A stretch of DNA of 64,000 bases, taken from assembly GCA_050181465.1 (NCBI GenBank), contig JBFXDD010000002.1, positions 62,001 through 126,000 of the forward strand, written 5' to 3'. Below the pieces are notes generated by a model that saw nothing but the letters and a program-made list of their open reading frames with translations, made no database searches and had not been told where the DNA came from. This document shows, one piece after another, positions 52,334-61,484 of this stretch. Numbering within the stretch: the first letter of the stretch is position 1; every line of letters begins with the position of its first letter. A program made the translations under genes and the position numbers. The stretch is from JACRLW01 sp050181465. Lineage in GTDB: Bacteria; Planctomycetota; UBA1135; UBA2386.

Positions 52334-52958
52334 GTTCGACTGTGCCTTTCGCTCTGCATTAACGGAGAACGAAACTTCGAGGAAGCACCGAACGAACGGG
52401 ATGGCTTGATACAGCAATTCAAACACTCCCCGTTCACATCCACCGTGCAGGAACGGTTGCCCTGCGGGCGCGGCGTCCGGTCTTGCCCCGATTCTACACG
52501 TTGACCGCGACGCCGTGGCTCTGCAATCCCGGCTCCAGGTCTGCGGGGAGTTTCGCTTCATCGTGGCAGGGCAGATTCTCGTCACAAGCATCGCGGTGGC
52601 CGCTTGTGAGACTCCTCCAGTCTTCGGTGCAGTCCGGTAGGTTCGCTCCGCAGTGCTGAGCCGCGGTTGCGATCATTCCGGAGGTTGCTCCGCCTCCCTC
52701 GGTGCACGGATCTGGACGACTCGAGGAAGCGGTACACCTGCCCAACCCTGTGTGGAGAAGCAGGTAGATCGCATCGGTCATCATGACATGGCGCTGTCGG
52801 GGTTGGCTTGCTCGGCCATCGGGCCAGGCAGGTTCCTGGCCACGACGGCACAGCCTTGCGTCGAGCCTCGAAGTTCGCCCCACGCCATGAGGGGGCTCAT
52901 CGAGGTGTTCCGCGCTCTTCCGCCCGAGCAACGCCCAGGGACCGCGTGACTCAGCGAC
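52334..52958 (-). other. 625-bp region with no clear gene; one weak small frame at 52494-52784
   Basis: The stretch between the hypothetical gene and the FG-GAP gene is less GC-rich than average. The only candidate is a 96-codon minus-strand frame from ATG 52784 (MMTDAIYLLL, then a cysteine-containing stretch with CTEGGG, HCGANLPDC and CDENLPCHDE). It has no ribosome site and no recognised family. A decayed gene is equally likely. Confidence 0.3.
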
Positions 52959-54329
52959 TCAGCGAGGCGTCTCGTTCGAGATTCGCAGGTTCTGGTAGTA
53001 CCAGGTCAGCGACTCCCGCTTGCGCGACGGCGCGAGTTCGTCGATGCGCTTGGCGATCTCACGCACTTCTGCGAAGAGGCGCTGCGATTCCGTGGAGAGT
53101 GCCGCGCTCGCGGCGGCAGCCTCTTCGGAGTTGTTCCCGCCGTTCTGGCGCTCGCCGATCTCCCGCAGCTTCGCTTGGACCGCACTGAGTTCCGCATCGA
53201 GCACTTCGCGTTGCTTGCGCAAGGCCTCCAAGTTCGCGGCTTCCTCGCCGCTGAGCACGCGCGCCGGCGGGACATAGATCGAGTAGCCACCGACGATGAG
53301 ATCGAGGTCACCGTCGCCGTCCATGTCCCCGGCATCCATGTAGAGACCTGAGTCCGGACGGTTCGCGGTCGACTGGCCCTTCGTGCTTCGCTCGATCAGC
53401 GTGATCGCGGGGCCGAAGCTCGGCAAGCCCTCGTCCGCCGTATCGAGGTGCAGGGTGACTCCACCGCCGACCTCGTCGCTGTAGGGATCGCCCATGCTGC
53501 CGATCAACAAGTCGAATCGGCCGTCGGCGTTCCAATCCACGGTTCGCAACGTGGTGACCGTCCCCGGCACGACCAGTGGCTGATCGGCGGAGTTCACGAG
53601 CTGATTCGTCTCGGCGAAGGCCGGCGCGGTCGCACTGCCTTCGTTGACCCGCAGGAATACGTATCCCGCCGAGTGATCACCGAGCAGGAGATCGAGGTCG
53701 CCGTCGCGGTCGTAATCCACGGCCCACGCGGAAGTGACGTGTGTCTCCGGCAGCGTCGTGCCCATCGGATTACACCGCTTCGTGGTATCCCACTTCTTGG
53801 TGTCGTAGTTCCAGAACTGATTCCCGACGATGCGCGCGCCCGCGCGATCGAGAATCATCTGGGGCGTCGCGAAGCCATCGTCGTCGCGCAGCGCGACGTA
53901 TGGCGAGCCACTGAAGGTGGCGGCGACGATGTCGAGGTCCCCATCGGAATCGTAGTCCACGAACTGTGGACTCATGCCGATGCATCACCAATTGCCGAAG
54001 CTGAGCTGCTTGCCGTCTGCGCCGAGGAACTTCTCTTCCGCGGCGAAGGTGGGCACCTTGGCGCCGTCGTTCGCGACGCGAAGTGCGAAGGTGAGACGAC
54101 CCGGGAGATCCCCGACGACGACATCGACGAGCCCGTCGCCGTTGACGTCGTGCAACATCGGCGAGGGATACATGCGGCCCTTGCCGAGTACCGTGTCGCC
54201 GGCTTGGACGAGCACCGGCGGCGCGAAGGACTCGCTCTGCGAAGTCTGGGCTTGGCTGGCATCGGTGACTGCGGCGGAGAGTGCGCCGAGAACGACGAGA
54301 GATACGCAACGCTTTGGTGCTTGGACCAT
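52959..54329 (-). CDS. Secreted FG-GAP/VCBS-repeat protein with in-frame TGA (candidate selenoprotein)
   Basis: About 456 residues if TGA 53987-53985 is read as an amino acid (residue 115). Start ATG 54329 (or 54335) is followed by a signal peptide (CVSLVVLGALSAAVTDASQAQ). Calcium-binding-like FG-GAP turns occur before the TGA (DVNGDGLVDVVVGD) and after it (DYDSDGDLDIVAA, DYDRDGDLDLLLGD, DWNADGRFDLLIGS, DMDGDGDLDLIVGG), all in the same frame, followed by a coiled coil (about 365-430). The TGA sits in SFGNW-[TGA]-CIGMSPQFVD. A start at the Met after the TGA would give a protein without signal and with half a domain. A 17-nt hairpin 13 nt downstream fits a bacterial SECIS element. A nonsense mutation is the alternative. 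Confidence 0.75.
53955..53987 (-). promoter_or_regulatory. In-frame TGA with SECIS-like hairpin
   Basis: On the minus strand TGA (53987-53985) is followed after 13 nt by GTCCACAGTTCGTGGAC (53971-53955): a 6-bp perfect stem with loop AGTTC. The E. coli fdhF minimal element is also a 17-nt stem-loop, 11 nt after the UGA, with a G-U in its loop. The next codon is Cys (TGC). Confidence 0.55.
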
Positions 54330-54418
54330 GCGCATAGGATAGCGGCGAGCGTCCGGTCGGCGGGAGTCGCCGTGCGGCGCGCTTGCGGAAGTCCCCCTCG
54401 ACCGCGGATGCTGCTTCG

Positions 54419-55996
54419 ATGCCCAGTGTGGTCCGTGCCGGTCTTTCGCTCCTGTGCTTCCTTGCATCCTCGGCAGCCCAATCGGGAGTTTCGACGCACC
54501 AGGCAGCACCGGGCGAGTCTTCCCGCGGCACCGATCGTGGCTCGGTCTACGAAGCGGTGGTGCGTCGCGCCTTCGCTGCCTTCCAGCCGGTGGGGCTTGC
54601 GGTCGCAGTCGTGGAGGGGGATCGCGTCGTGCTCGAACTGGGCCTTGGCGAGCGCGTGCTCGGCGGCGGCGATCCGGTGACGCCCGACACACTCTTCAAT
54701 ATCGCGTCCTGCAGCAAAGCGTTCACAGCCGCCGCCATCGCACGCCTCGTCGATGCCGGCAAGCTCGGCTGGGACGACCAGGTGACCACGCACCTGCCGC
54801 AGTTCCGCCTCGCCGATCCTTGGATCACACGCGAGATGACCGTGCGCGACCTCCTCTGCCATCGCAGCGGTCTTGCGACCTTCGCCGGCGATCTCTTGTG
54901 GTACGGCAGCGACTACGACGACCAGGAGGTGCTTCGCCGCATCGAGTCGCTGCCCATTACCCAGTCTTTCCGCGGGCGCTTCGGTTACCAGAACCTGATG
55001 TACCACGCCGCCGGAATGGTGCTGCAACGAGTCGGCGGTCGCGATTGGTCGACCGTCATGCACGAGGACTTCTTCGCCGCGCTGGGCATGACGAGCACCG
55101 CCGCCGGCTTCGGCCGCGTGCCGAAGTCCGCGACGCTGGCGCATCCTCATGTCGAAGGTGTCCGCGAACCGGTGACCAGCTTCGGTGCCGCCAAAGCAGC
55201 CGGTGCGATCTGGTCGAGTGTGCACGACCTCACCGCGTGGGTTCGAATGCTGCTCGCCGAGGGCAAGCTGAGGGACGCGCAGTTCCTCTCGCGCGAGGCG
55301 CTCGCCGAGTGCTTCACGCCGCACGTCACGATGCGTCGAGGTTCCAGCCCGGCTGCACTCGACGCCTTCGATTCCTACGGCCTCGGTTGGTTCCTGAGCG
55401 TGGTCGACGGCAAGAAGCTGGTCGAGCATGACGGTGGAATGCCCGGCTACATCTCGAAGGTCGCGTTGATCCCAGCCGACGGGTTCGGAATCGTGCTCCT
55501 CAACAACGGGATGGACGGCTTCGTCAACCTCGCGCTTCGACAAGCATTGATCGCCGCCAGACAGGCCAAGGACGGCGAGGACGGCGAGGCGCGAGCCTTC
55601 GCGATCATCGATCGCGTTGCGGCAATCGCAACCAGGCGAAAGGCCGCAACCGCCGAGGAACGTCGGGCACGCGCAGCGACACGCGTCGAAGGCACCTCGC
55701 CCTCACTGTCGCTCGATCGCTATGCGGGACGCTACCTCGATGGGAGCCTCGGCGAAGCTGCTGTCGAACTGCGTGACGGGGCGCTGCACCTGCGTGTCCT
55801 GCCGTCGGCAACCAAGCTGTCGGGGACGATGTCGCATTGGCACCGCGACGTCTTCCGCGTCGACTTCCCCGACCGCTTCCTGCCCTTCGCTCTGGTGTCC
55901 TTCGTGCTGGATGTTCGGGGCGGGGTCGAGTCGTTCCGCATCGATTGCCCGATCGACGACTTCGATTTCGCCGCGCTGCACTTCGTCCGTCGGTGA
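54419..55996 (+). CDS. Secreted serine hydrolase, class C beta-lactamase family
   Basis: 525 residues from ATG 54419, where a signal peptide begins (RAGLSLLCFLASSAAQ). The penicillin-binding-like domain has FNIASCSKAFTAAAIARLVD (S-x-x-K), MTVRDLLCHRSGL, FGYQNLMYHAAG (Y-x-N) and VEHDGGMPGYISKV (the H-x-G-like third motif). A C-terminal beta domain (about 425-525) with RYAGRYLDGSLGEAAVEL matches the DUF3471-type extension. Likely a periplasmic D-amino acid peptidase or esterase rather than an antibiotic-resistance enzyme. It is divergent from the FG-GAP gene with an 83-bp gap. Confidence 0.9.
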   Translation: MPSVVRAGLSLLCFLASSAAQSGVSTHQAAPGESSRGTDRGSVYEAVVRRAFAAFQPVGLAVAVVEGDRVVLELGLGERVLGGGDPVTPDTLFNIASCSKAFTAAAIARLVDAGKLGWDDQVTTHLPQFRLADPWITREMTVRDLLCHRSGLATFAGDLLWYGSDYDDQEVLRRIESLPITQSFRGRFGYQNLMYHAAGMVLQRVGGRDWSTVMHEDFFAALGMTSTAAGFGRVPKSATLAHPHVEGVREPVTSFGAAKAAGAIWSSVHDLTAWVRMLLAEGKLRDAQFLSREALAECFTPHVTMRRGSSPAALDAFDSYGLGWFLSVVDGKKLVEHDGGMPGYISKVALIPADGFGIVLLNNGMDGFVNLALRQALIAARQAKDGEDGEARAFAIIDRVAAIATRRKAATAEERRARAATRVEGTSPSLSLDRYAGRYLDGSLGEAAVELRDGALHLRVLPSATKLSGTMSHWHRDVFRVDFPDRFLPFALVSFVLDVRGGVESFRIDCPIDDFDFAALHFVRR

Positions 55997-56020
55997 GCGA
56001 ACTTGACTGTTTCCTGACAG

Positions 56021-57895
56021 TTGCCGACGCGCCTCCCGGATACTGCGGCCATCGCTGCAAACTCTCGACCTACCGACGCCCGACTCCACGGCACCCACGG
56101 TCCCCGCGCTCGCTCCGCCGGCGGCCGCTGGCTGCTCGTCGTGGCGCTGTCGGCACTGGCCCTCCTGATCCTCGCGACCGTGGTGCTCGGCCGCTCGCTC
56201 GGCCGCGCTGCCCGCGAGTCGCACCTGCAGCAGACGCGTGCGCTGGACGTCCAGGCGTACCGGCTCGAGCGGCGTCTGCGCGACCCGCGTCTCCTCGAAC
56301 TCGCGCCTGCATCCCATCGCTTCACGATGAGCGACGGCCGGATCGTGCGCGACGCCGGTCTCGAGCGACTCGACCGACCCACGCCCTTCGAGCCACAGCG
56401 CGAACTCGATGTCATTCTGCGCGAGAATCTCGCGCGCGTGGAAGCGGCGGGCGACCCGGCACGGATCGTCGAGGGGATCGCGGCTCTGTCGAAGGACCAA
56501 GCGGCGACGCCTCGCGCGCGCGATTGGCTGCGCATGCGACTGGCGTGGGCGGCCCACCGCGCGGGCGACTCGGATCGGCTTCGCGAGGCGCTCCACGCCG
56601 ACTTCGATCACGACCCCGACGCCAGGCTTTCTGCGATCCTCCTGCGCTGGCGAGTGGATCGCGAGTCTTCGCCCGAACTGCGGATTCCGACCGATCTCGA
56701 GGCGGCGTTGGCCTCGGCCAGCGGACCGGTTGCGGAACAGTTCGTGACACGTGCGCGCGAGAGTCTCGGTTCGTCGGCGATCGAGACGGTCGATCTCGTC
56801 GCCATGCTGGCCGCGATCGAGTTGCGACGAACGGTGTTGCGCTCGCTCATACCGCTGGAACCGGAACTCGCGCGTGCGATCGAGCCGGTCGTACAGAGCC
56901 TCCCCGCTCATGTGCTGCTCTTCGATCCGCGTGCTGCCGCTGGCGCGTTGGTCGGCTACGAGGAACTGCGGCGAGCGCTCGACGATGATCCTCGCTTCGC
57001 GCTGCGAGTTGCACCACCGTCGGCATGCCCCGCGCTCGAGCGCGACCTGCTCGCCGGACGATTGCGTCTGTCGATCGCGTCGCTCGACTCCGAACTCGAT
57101 CTCGCGCAGCGCAGCTTGCTCGGGATCGGCGCCGCCTTGGCCTTGCTGTGCGGTGTCGGCAGCGTGCTGGCGTTGCGCGCGCAGCGGGCGGAGCGGGCCG
57201 CCGCGCGACTGCAAGCCGAGTTCATCACGACGGTCACCCATGAGCTCAAGACTCCGCTCTCCGGGATCCGACTGGTCGCCGAGCTGTTGAGCGAGGGTCA
57301 CGTCGTGGCTGAGAACGAGCGCGCGCAGTGGCTTCGTCGATTGGTCGCGGAGTCTGCACGCCTGGGGATGTTGCTCGACAACGTGCTGGATCTCGGGCGC
57401 TTCGAGCGCGGCGAAGTCCGGCTCCGCCGCGAGGTCTTTGCGCTCGGTCCGCTCGTCGACGGCGCTGCGGGGATCCTGCGGCCGTTGCTCGAGCGCGATG
57501 GCTTCGAGCTGCGAGTCGGCACGCTGACCGAGGCTCTTGTCGTCGGGGATCCGCAGGCGCTGACCCAAGTCCTGATGAACCTCGCCGACAACGCGCGGAA
57601 GTACGGCCGCTCACCGGTCATGATCGAGATGGTCGAGGACGCGGATTCCGTGGCCCTGGTCCTCAGCGATGCCGGGGATGGCGTGAGCGTCGAGGAAGAG
57701 AGTTCCATCTTCGAGCGGTTTCGTCGCGGCCGCGCGCACCGCGACGGCAGCATTCCCGGGGTTGGCCTCGGGTTGCACCTGTGTCGGACCATCATCACCA
57801 ACCTGGGCGGGACGCTGACGGTGCACGGCGCCCGCTTCACGGTGCGCTTGCCCAAAGCTCGCCCGGCACCCACAGCAGAGGTTCGAAATGAGTGA
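56021..57895 (+). CDS. Membrane sensor histidine kinase
   Basis: About 624 residues. The only start before the first membrane helix is TTG 56021, so the start is uncertain. TM1 (WLLVVALSALALLILATVVL), a helical extracytoplasmic sensor domain of about 300 residues, TM2 (IGAALALLCGVGSVLAL), then the HisKA domain with THELKTPLSGIRL (His about 407) and the ATP-binding HATPase_c domain: VLMNLADNARKYG (N box), LSDAGDGV (G1), FERFRRG (F box), GVGLGLHLCR (G2). It partners the response regulator that overlaps its 3' end by 8 bp. The signal is unknown. Confidence 0.9.
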   Translation: MPTRLPDTAAIAANSRPTDARLHGTHGPRARSAGGRWLLVVALSALALLILATVVLGRSLGRAARESHLQQTRALDVQAYRLERRLRDPRLLELAPASHRFTMSDGRIVRDAGLERLDRPTPFEPQRELDVILRENLARVEAAGDPARIVEGIAALSKDQAATPRARDWLRMRLAWAAHRAGDSDRLREALHADFDHDPDARLSAILLRWRVDRESSPELRIPTDLEAALASASGPVAEQFVTRARESLGSSAIETVDLVAMLAAIELRRTVLRSLIPLEPELARAIEPVVQSLPAHVLLFDPRAAAGALVGYEELRRALDDDPRFALRVAPPSACPALERDLLAGRLRLSIASLDSELDLAQRSLLGIGAALALLCGVGSVLALRAQRAERAAARLQAEFITTVTHELKTPLSGIRLVAELLSEGHVVAENERAQWLRRLVAESARLGMLLDNVLDLGRFERGEVRLRREVFALGPLVDGAAGILRPLLERDGFELRVGTLTEALVVGDPQALTQVLMNLADNARKYGRSPVMIEMVEDADSVALVLSDAGDGVSVEEESSIFERFRRGRAHRDGSIPGVGLGLHLCRTIITNLGGTLTVHGARFTVRLPKARPAPTAEVRNE

Positions 57896-58604
57896 TCGCC
57901 CGCGTCTCTTGGTCGTCGAGGACGACGCCACGCTCCGTGACGGTCTCGCACTCGCACTCGCCGGGCAGGATTGGTTCGTGGAGACCGCAGCGGACGGCGC
58001 GTTGGCCCAGCGGTTGCTTGCCGGCCTGAACTTCGATGTGGTGCTGCTCGATCTCATGCTGCCGCAGCGCAGCGGACTCGAAGTGCTACGAGGGCTACGC
58101 GCGGCCGGCAATCGCGCCGTCGTGATCGTGTTGACTGCCAAAGGCGAGGAGAGCGAGAAGGTGCTCGCGCTCGACCTCGGTGCCGACGACTACGTCACGA
58201 AGCCCTTCGGCTTGCGCGAGCTGATGGCTCGCGTGCGCGCGCATCTACGACGAATCGGCCGGTTGGATGCGAGTGCCCAAGAGCCGATCGGGGTGTTCCG
58301 ACTGGGCGAGATCACGATCGATCTCGGCGCCTTCACGGTCCGTCGCGTGGAGGGCGAGGTCAGTTTGTCGCGCAAGGAAGCGGGAATCCTCGAGTTGCTT
58401 GTGCGTGCCAAGGGACGGGCCGTCGATCGCAACGAGATCCTCGATGTGGTGTGGGGGCGCGGCAGCGACGTGACCCATCGCACGATCGATACGCACGTTC
58501 TCAACCTCCGCCAGAAGATCGAGGGGGAGCCGGCTTCGCCGCGGCATCTGCTCGCGGTGCACGGTGTGGGCTACCGCCTCGTGATGGACTCGACCGATTC
58601 TTGA
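57888..58604 (+). CDS. OmpR/PhoB-family response regulator
   Basis: 238 residues from ATG 57888. The receiver domain (5-120) has VVEDD, the phosphorylated Asp in VVLLDLMLPQ (Asp55), the Thr of VLTAKGE and the Lys of YVTKPF. The C-terminal winged helix (about 140-232) has LSRKEAGILELLVRAKGRAV, DVVWGRG and RTIDTHVLNLRQKI. It is a cytosolic transcription factor controlled by the adjacent kinase. Targets are unknown; the large secreted HEAT gene begins 57 bp downstream and may be in the same unit. Confidence 0.95.
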   Translation: MSDRPRLLVVEDDATLRDGLALALAGQDWFVETAADGALAQRLLAGLNFDVVLLDLMLPQRSGLEVLRGLRAAGNRAVVIVLTAKGEESEKVLALDLGADDYVTKPFGLRELMARVRAHLRRIGRLDASAQEPIGVFRLGEITIDLGAFTVRRVEGEVSLSRKEAGILELLVRAKGRAVDRNEILDVVWGRGSDVTHRTIDTHVLNLRQKIEGEPASPRHLLAVHGVGYRLVMDSTDS

Positions 58605-58660
58605 CAGGACTTCGACCGATGCTCGACCGCGCGGAGGCCCGTTTCGTCGTCAATCCTCAC

Positions 58661-61483
58661 ATGGCAAGACTCAGCTTGTGTGCGCTTCTCCTCCTCGCCG
58701 GTCTGACCACGGCGCAGGAGCTTCCGACCCACGACTCCCTTCGCGCCGCGATCGCGATCGAAGAGCTCGAGCACGACGTCGACGGCGCCATCGCGCGGTA
58801 TTCCGCCCTCGCCGACGACCAGACCCTCACCGATGCCGTGCGACGCCACGCCGCGCTCCGCCTCGGTCGCCTCCTCCGGGCGCGGGGCGAGGTGGCGTCG
58901 GCACGTGCCGCACTGGAACGCGCGGCCGGCGGTGACGACGCGGTCGCGAAGGCCGCCCGCGAGGCTCTCGACGGCGTCGGTTCCGACGCGCGCGACGTGG
59001 AACTCGCCAAGCGCGCGGAGGCGGCGGTGGCGCAGATGACCGGCGAGACTCGCGGACCCGGCAGCGGTACGGCGACCGTCACGGTCGAGGACCTCGCCTG
59101 GTTCGGCGACCACGCCGTCCCGGCGATTCGGCGGGGGCTTGGTCGGGAAGACCTTCTCGATGCAACGCGCCGAAGCTTGTGCGACGTGCTTTGCAGGAGT
59201 GCGACTCCGGGGATGCTCGCTCTCTTCGAGGAAGCGCTGGCGGGGCCGCACGGCGCGTTTGCGGCGCTGTCGATTGCACAGCTCCCCGTGCAACCCAAGC
59301 AGCCCGAGCTGGTCACGGCGATGCTCTCGAGGGTCCTCGCGACGGCGCCGGACTCGGTCGCGGGCCCCTTGGTCGTCGGTCTGCGCGACACCCGGCTCAT
59401 CGATCCGACGACCTTCGTGATGCTGCTCACCGGCGATCGGGAGGCGACCCGGCTTGCCGCGATCGAGAGAGCCCTGAGCTACTTCGACCGGCAGAAAGAC
59501 CAGGAACTCGCGGAGCAGCTCACGACGGCGCTGCCGAGTCTCTTGCAGCGGAAGTCGCGCCGCGAGGTCGAAGCGGCGCTGTCTCTGCTCGGAATGCTGG
59601 CGCCGTGGACGGGCGGCGCTCGCGGTCTGTGGCTCTCGAACATCTCGACGGCCGGCGGGCGACTCCTGCTCGACAGTCGGTTACCCAACCCGCGCCCGAC
59701 GCCGACCCCGAACGAGAACCTCGGCGCGTTCCGCGATGCCCTGGAGGTGGTCGGGCCGGTCCTCGGCAGTTGGCGTCAGGAACAACACGGCTTGCTGTGG
59801 ATCCTCGACGACTATCTGTCTCGCGGTGCCTGGGAGCGGGAAGCGCTCGAGGTCGTGCTCCGCGCGATGGAACTCGGCTACTGGTGTCAGCAGACGCCGA
59901 CGTGGCTGGAGCAACACGCGACGACTGCGGATGTCGGTCGGATCGTGACCGCGTTGGCGACTAGTCCTGGCTCGATCGCAGAGCTCGCGCCGATACTGCT
60001 TCGCAGCGGACTCACCGCGGCACATCTTCAGCCGCTCGTCGATCGACTGCATCGGTCCGCATTGGACGCCGCGGACGAGGACACGCTCCGGTGCGAGGTA
60101 CTGTGCGCCGCCGTCGGCGTGGAGTCTTCGATCCAGCGTCTGCACGAGCTCTACTCAGCGAGCGTAGAGCGAGACCTGAATCGAGCCGCCCGCCATTGCC
60201 GGTTCCTCGTCACGATCGGCTTCGCGTCCGACCACGCGGTGACGACTCAGGTTCTGCACGCCGCGCTCGACTCGAAGTACCTATTTGGATCGCGGGCTGC
60301 CAAGGGCATGCTCGTGGCGACACTGATTCGACGCGGTGATGGTCGCATCCTCGAGCGGCTCGATGCCCTGCCGACCTCGGTTCTGACCGAGCGGTTCTCG
60401 CTCGACGATCTTGGTGATCACTCCCAGCCCAACATGACCGCGCTGGATGCCCTGGTGTTGACGATCCGAAGGGAGGATCGACTGGCATGGTGGCACGGCT
60501 ATTCCGACGCGGAACTTCCAGGGATCTGGACTCGCTTGCTGGCCGGTAAGGACGGCGAGTGGCGTACCTGGCAGAGTCACCTCCGCCTGCCGTACCTCGC
60601 GATCGACCGACCTGCGACGCCCGCGCGCGTCGCGCTGCAGGCGGTGGTGATCGACGCCTTGATTGCGCGCTGCGCGCAGGATTCCTCGGGCTGGCATCAC
60701 GGCGACATCGGGAGCACGCTGGCCGTCGGGGTGGCGGGAAGCGCGGTCGACGCCGGCATCCGGTCCAAGCTCGACGACCTGGTCCATGCGGCACTGCGTG
60801 CGCGCTCGGCTTGGATCGTGCAGCACACGGTGGGGCAACTTGGCGACCACGGTGATCGCTTCCGCCGCAGCTTGCTGGTGGCCGCCGCCCACGAGGATCC
60901 CGAGACCGCGCAGTCGGCCGTCGAGAAACTGGCCGAATCGGGGCCGTTGAGCGTGGAGGAGTGCATGGGTCTCGCGACGAGCTCCCTCGGGGACGTCGGT
61001 CGCAAGACCGCGTTCGCCGCCCTCGCCGAGCTTCGTGCCGGTTTCGACGTGCGTTACGTGCCCGTCCTCGATCACCCCGATCCTGCGGTGCGTGCGGCAG
61101 TCGTGAACTTCTTCGCGAGCACGATGGATCTCGCGGTCGTGCCGCACTTGCTGGAGCGGCTACGCGATCCGGCGACCGAAGTCCGCGATGCGAGCTCCGC
61201 TGCGCTCGGCGCGATTCGTCTCTACCACGAGGAGAAGCAGCGGTGGGCGGCTCTGCAACGCGGCGTCGTGCCGCTCGATGCGACCGCTGCGGCCGCGGCA
61301 TTGCTCGCGCAGGCCGGCGAGAAGAACGACTCGGCACAGCGCGTGTTGGCGATCACGTCGCTCGGCGTGCTCGGCGCACCCGAGGTGCTTCCCAACCTGA
61401 TCGGTTGGCTACGTGACCCGGATCCGGCGGTGCAGACGGCCGTGCGAGCGGCCATCACGGAGATCCACCAGCGGAAGCGTTGA
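58661..61483 (+). CDS. Large secreted HEAT-repeat protein
   Basis: 940 residues from ATG 58661, preferred over ATG 58619 because a signal peptide starts there (RLSLCALLLLAGLTTAQE). It opens with a TPR-like segment (about 30-100: AIARYSALADDQTLTDAVRR, RGEVASARAALERAAGG); the rest is alpha-helical, with clear HEAT units near the C-terminus (DPAVRAAVVNFFASTMDLAV, DPATEVRDASSAALGAI, DPDPAVQTAVRAAITEI). It probably forms a periplasmic scaffold. The position after a two-component system suggests shared regulation. No enzymatic motif is seen. Confidence 0.85.
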   Translation: MARLSLCALLLLAGLTTAQELPTHDSLRAAIAIEELEHDVDGAIARYSALADDQTLTDAVRRHAALRLGRLLRARGEVASARAALERAAGGDDAVAKAAREALDGVGSDARDVELAKRAEAAVAQMTGETRGPGSGTATVTVEDLAWFGDHAVPAIRRGLGREDLLDATRRSLCDVLCRSATPGMLALFEEALAGPHGAFAALSIAQLPVQPKQPELVTAMLSRVLATAPDSVAGPLVVGLRDTRLIDPTTFVMLLTGDREATRLAAIERALSYFDRQKDQELAEQLTTALPSLLQRKSRREVEAALSLLGMLAPWTGGARGLWLSNISTAGGRLLLDSRLPNPRPTPTPNENLGAFRDALEVVGPVLGSWRQEQHGLLWILDDYLSRGAWEREALEVVLRAMELGYWCQQTPTWLEQHATTADVGRIVTALATSPGSIAELAPILLRSGLTAAHLQPLVDRLHRSALDAADEDTLRCEVLCAAVGVESSIQRLHELYSASVERDLNRAARHCRFLVTIGFASDHAVTTQVLHAALDSKYLFGSRAAKGMLVATLIRRGDGRILERLDALPTSVLTERFSLDDLGDHSQPNMTALDALVLTIRREDRLAWWHGYSDAELPGIWTRLLAGKDGEWRTWQSHLRLPYLAIDRPATPARVALQAVVIDALIARCAQDSSGWHHGDIGSTLAVGVAGSAVDAGIRSKLDDLVHAALRARSAWIVQHTVGQLGDHGDRFRRSLLVAAAHEDPETAQSAVEKLAESGPLSVEECMGLATSSLGDVGRKTAFAALAELRAGFDVRYVPVLDHPDPAVRAAVVNFFASTMDLAVVPHLLERLRDPATEVRDASSAALGAIRLYHEEKQRWAALQRGVVPLDATAAAAALLAQAGEKNDSAQRVLAITSLGVLGAPEVLPNLIGWLRDPDPAVQTAVRAAITEIHQRKR

Positions 61484-61484
61484 G

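Noticed and set aside
53972..53977. Separate gene starting at the Met of MSPQFVD just after the TGA in the FG-GAP region
   Set aside because: It would have no signal peptide or ribosome site and would begin in the middle of a repeat; the frame on both sides of the TGA is the same and the domains continue.
57971..58660. Extension of the large HEAT protein upstream through the response regulator gene
   Set aside because: It is an out-of-frame shadow of a clear response regulator; the signal peptide starts at 58661.
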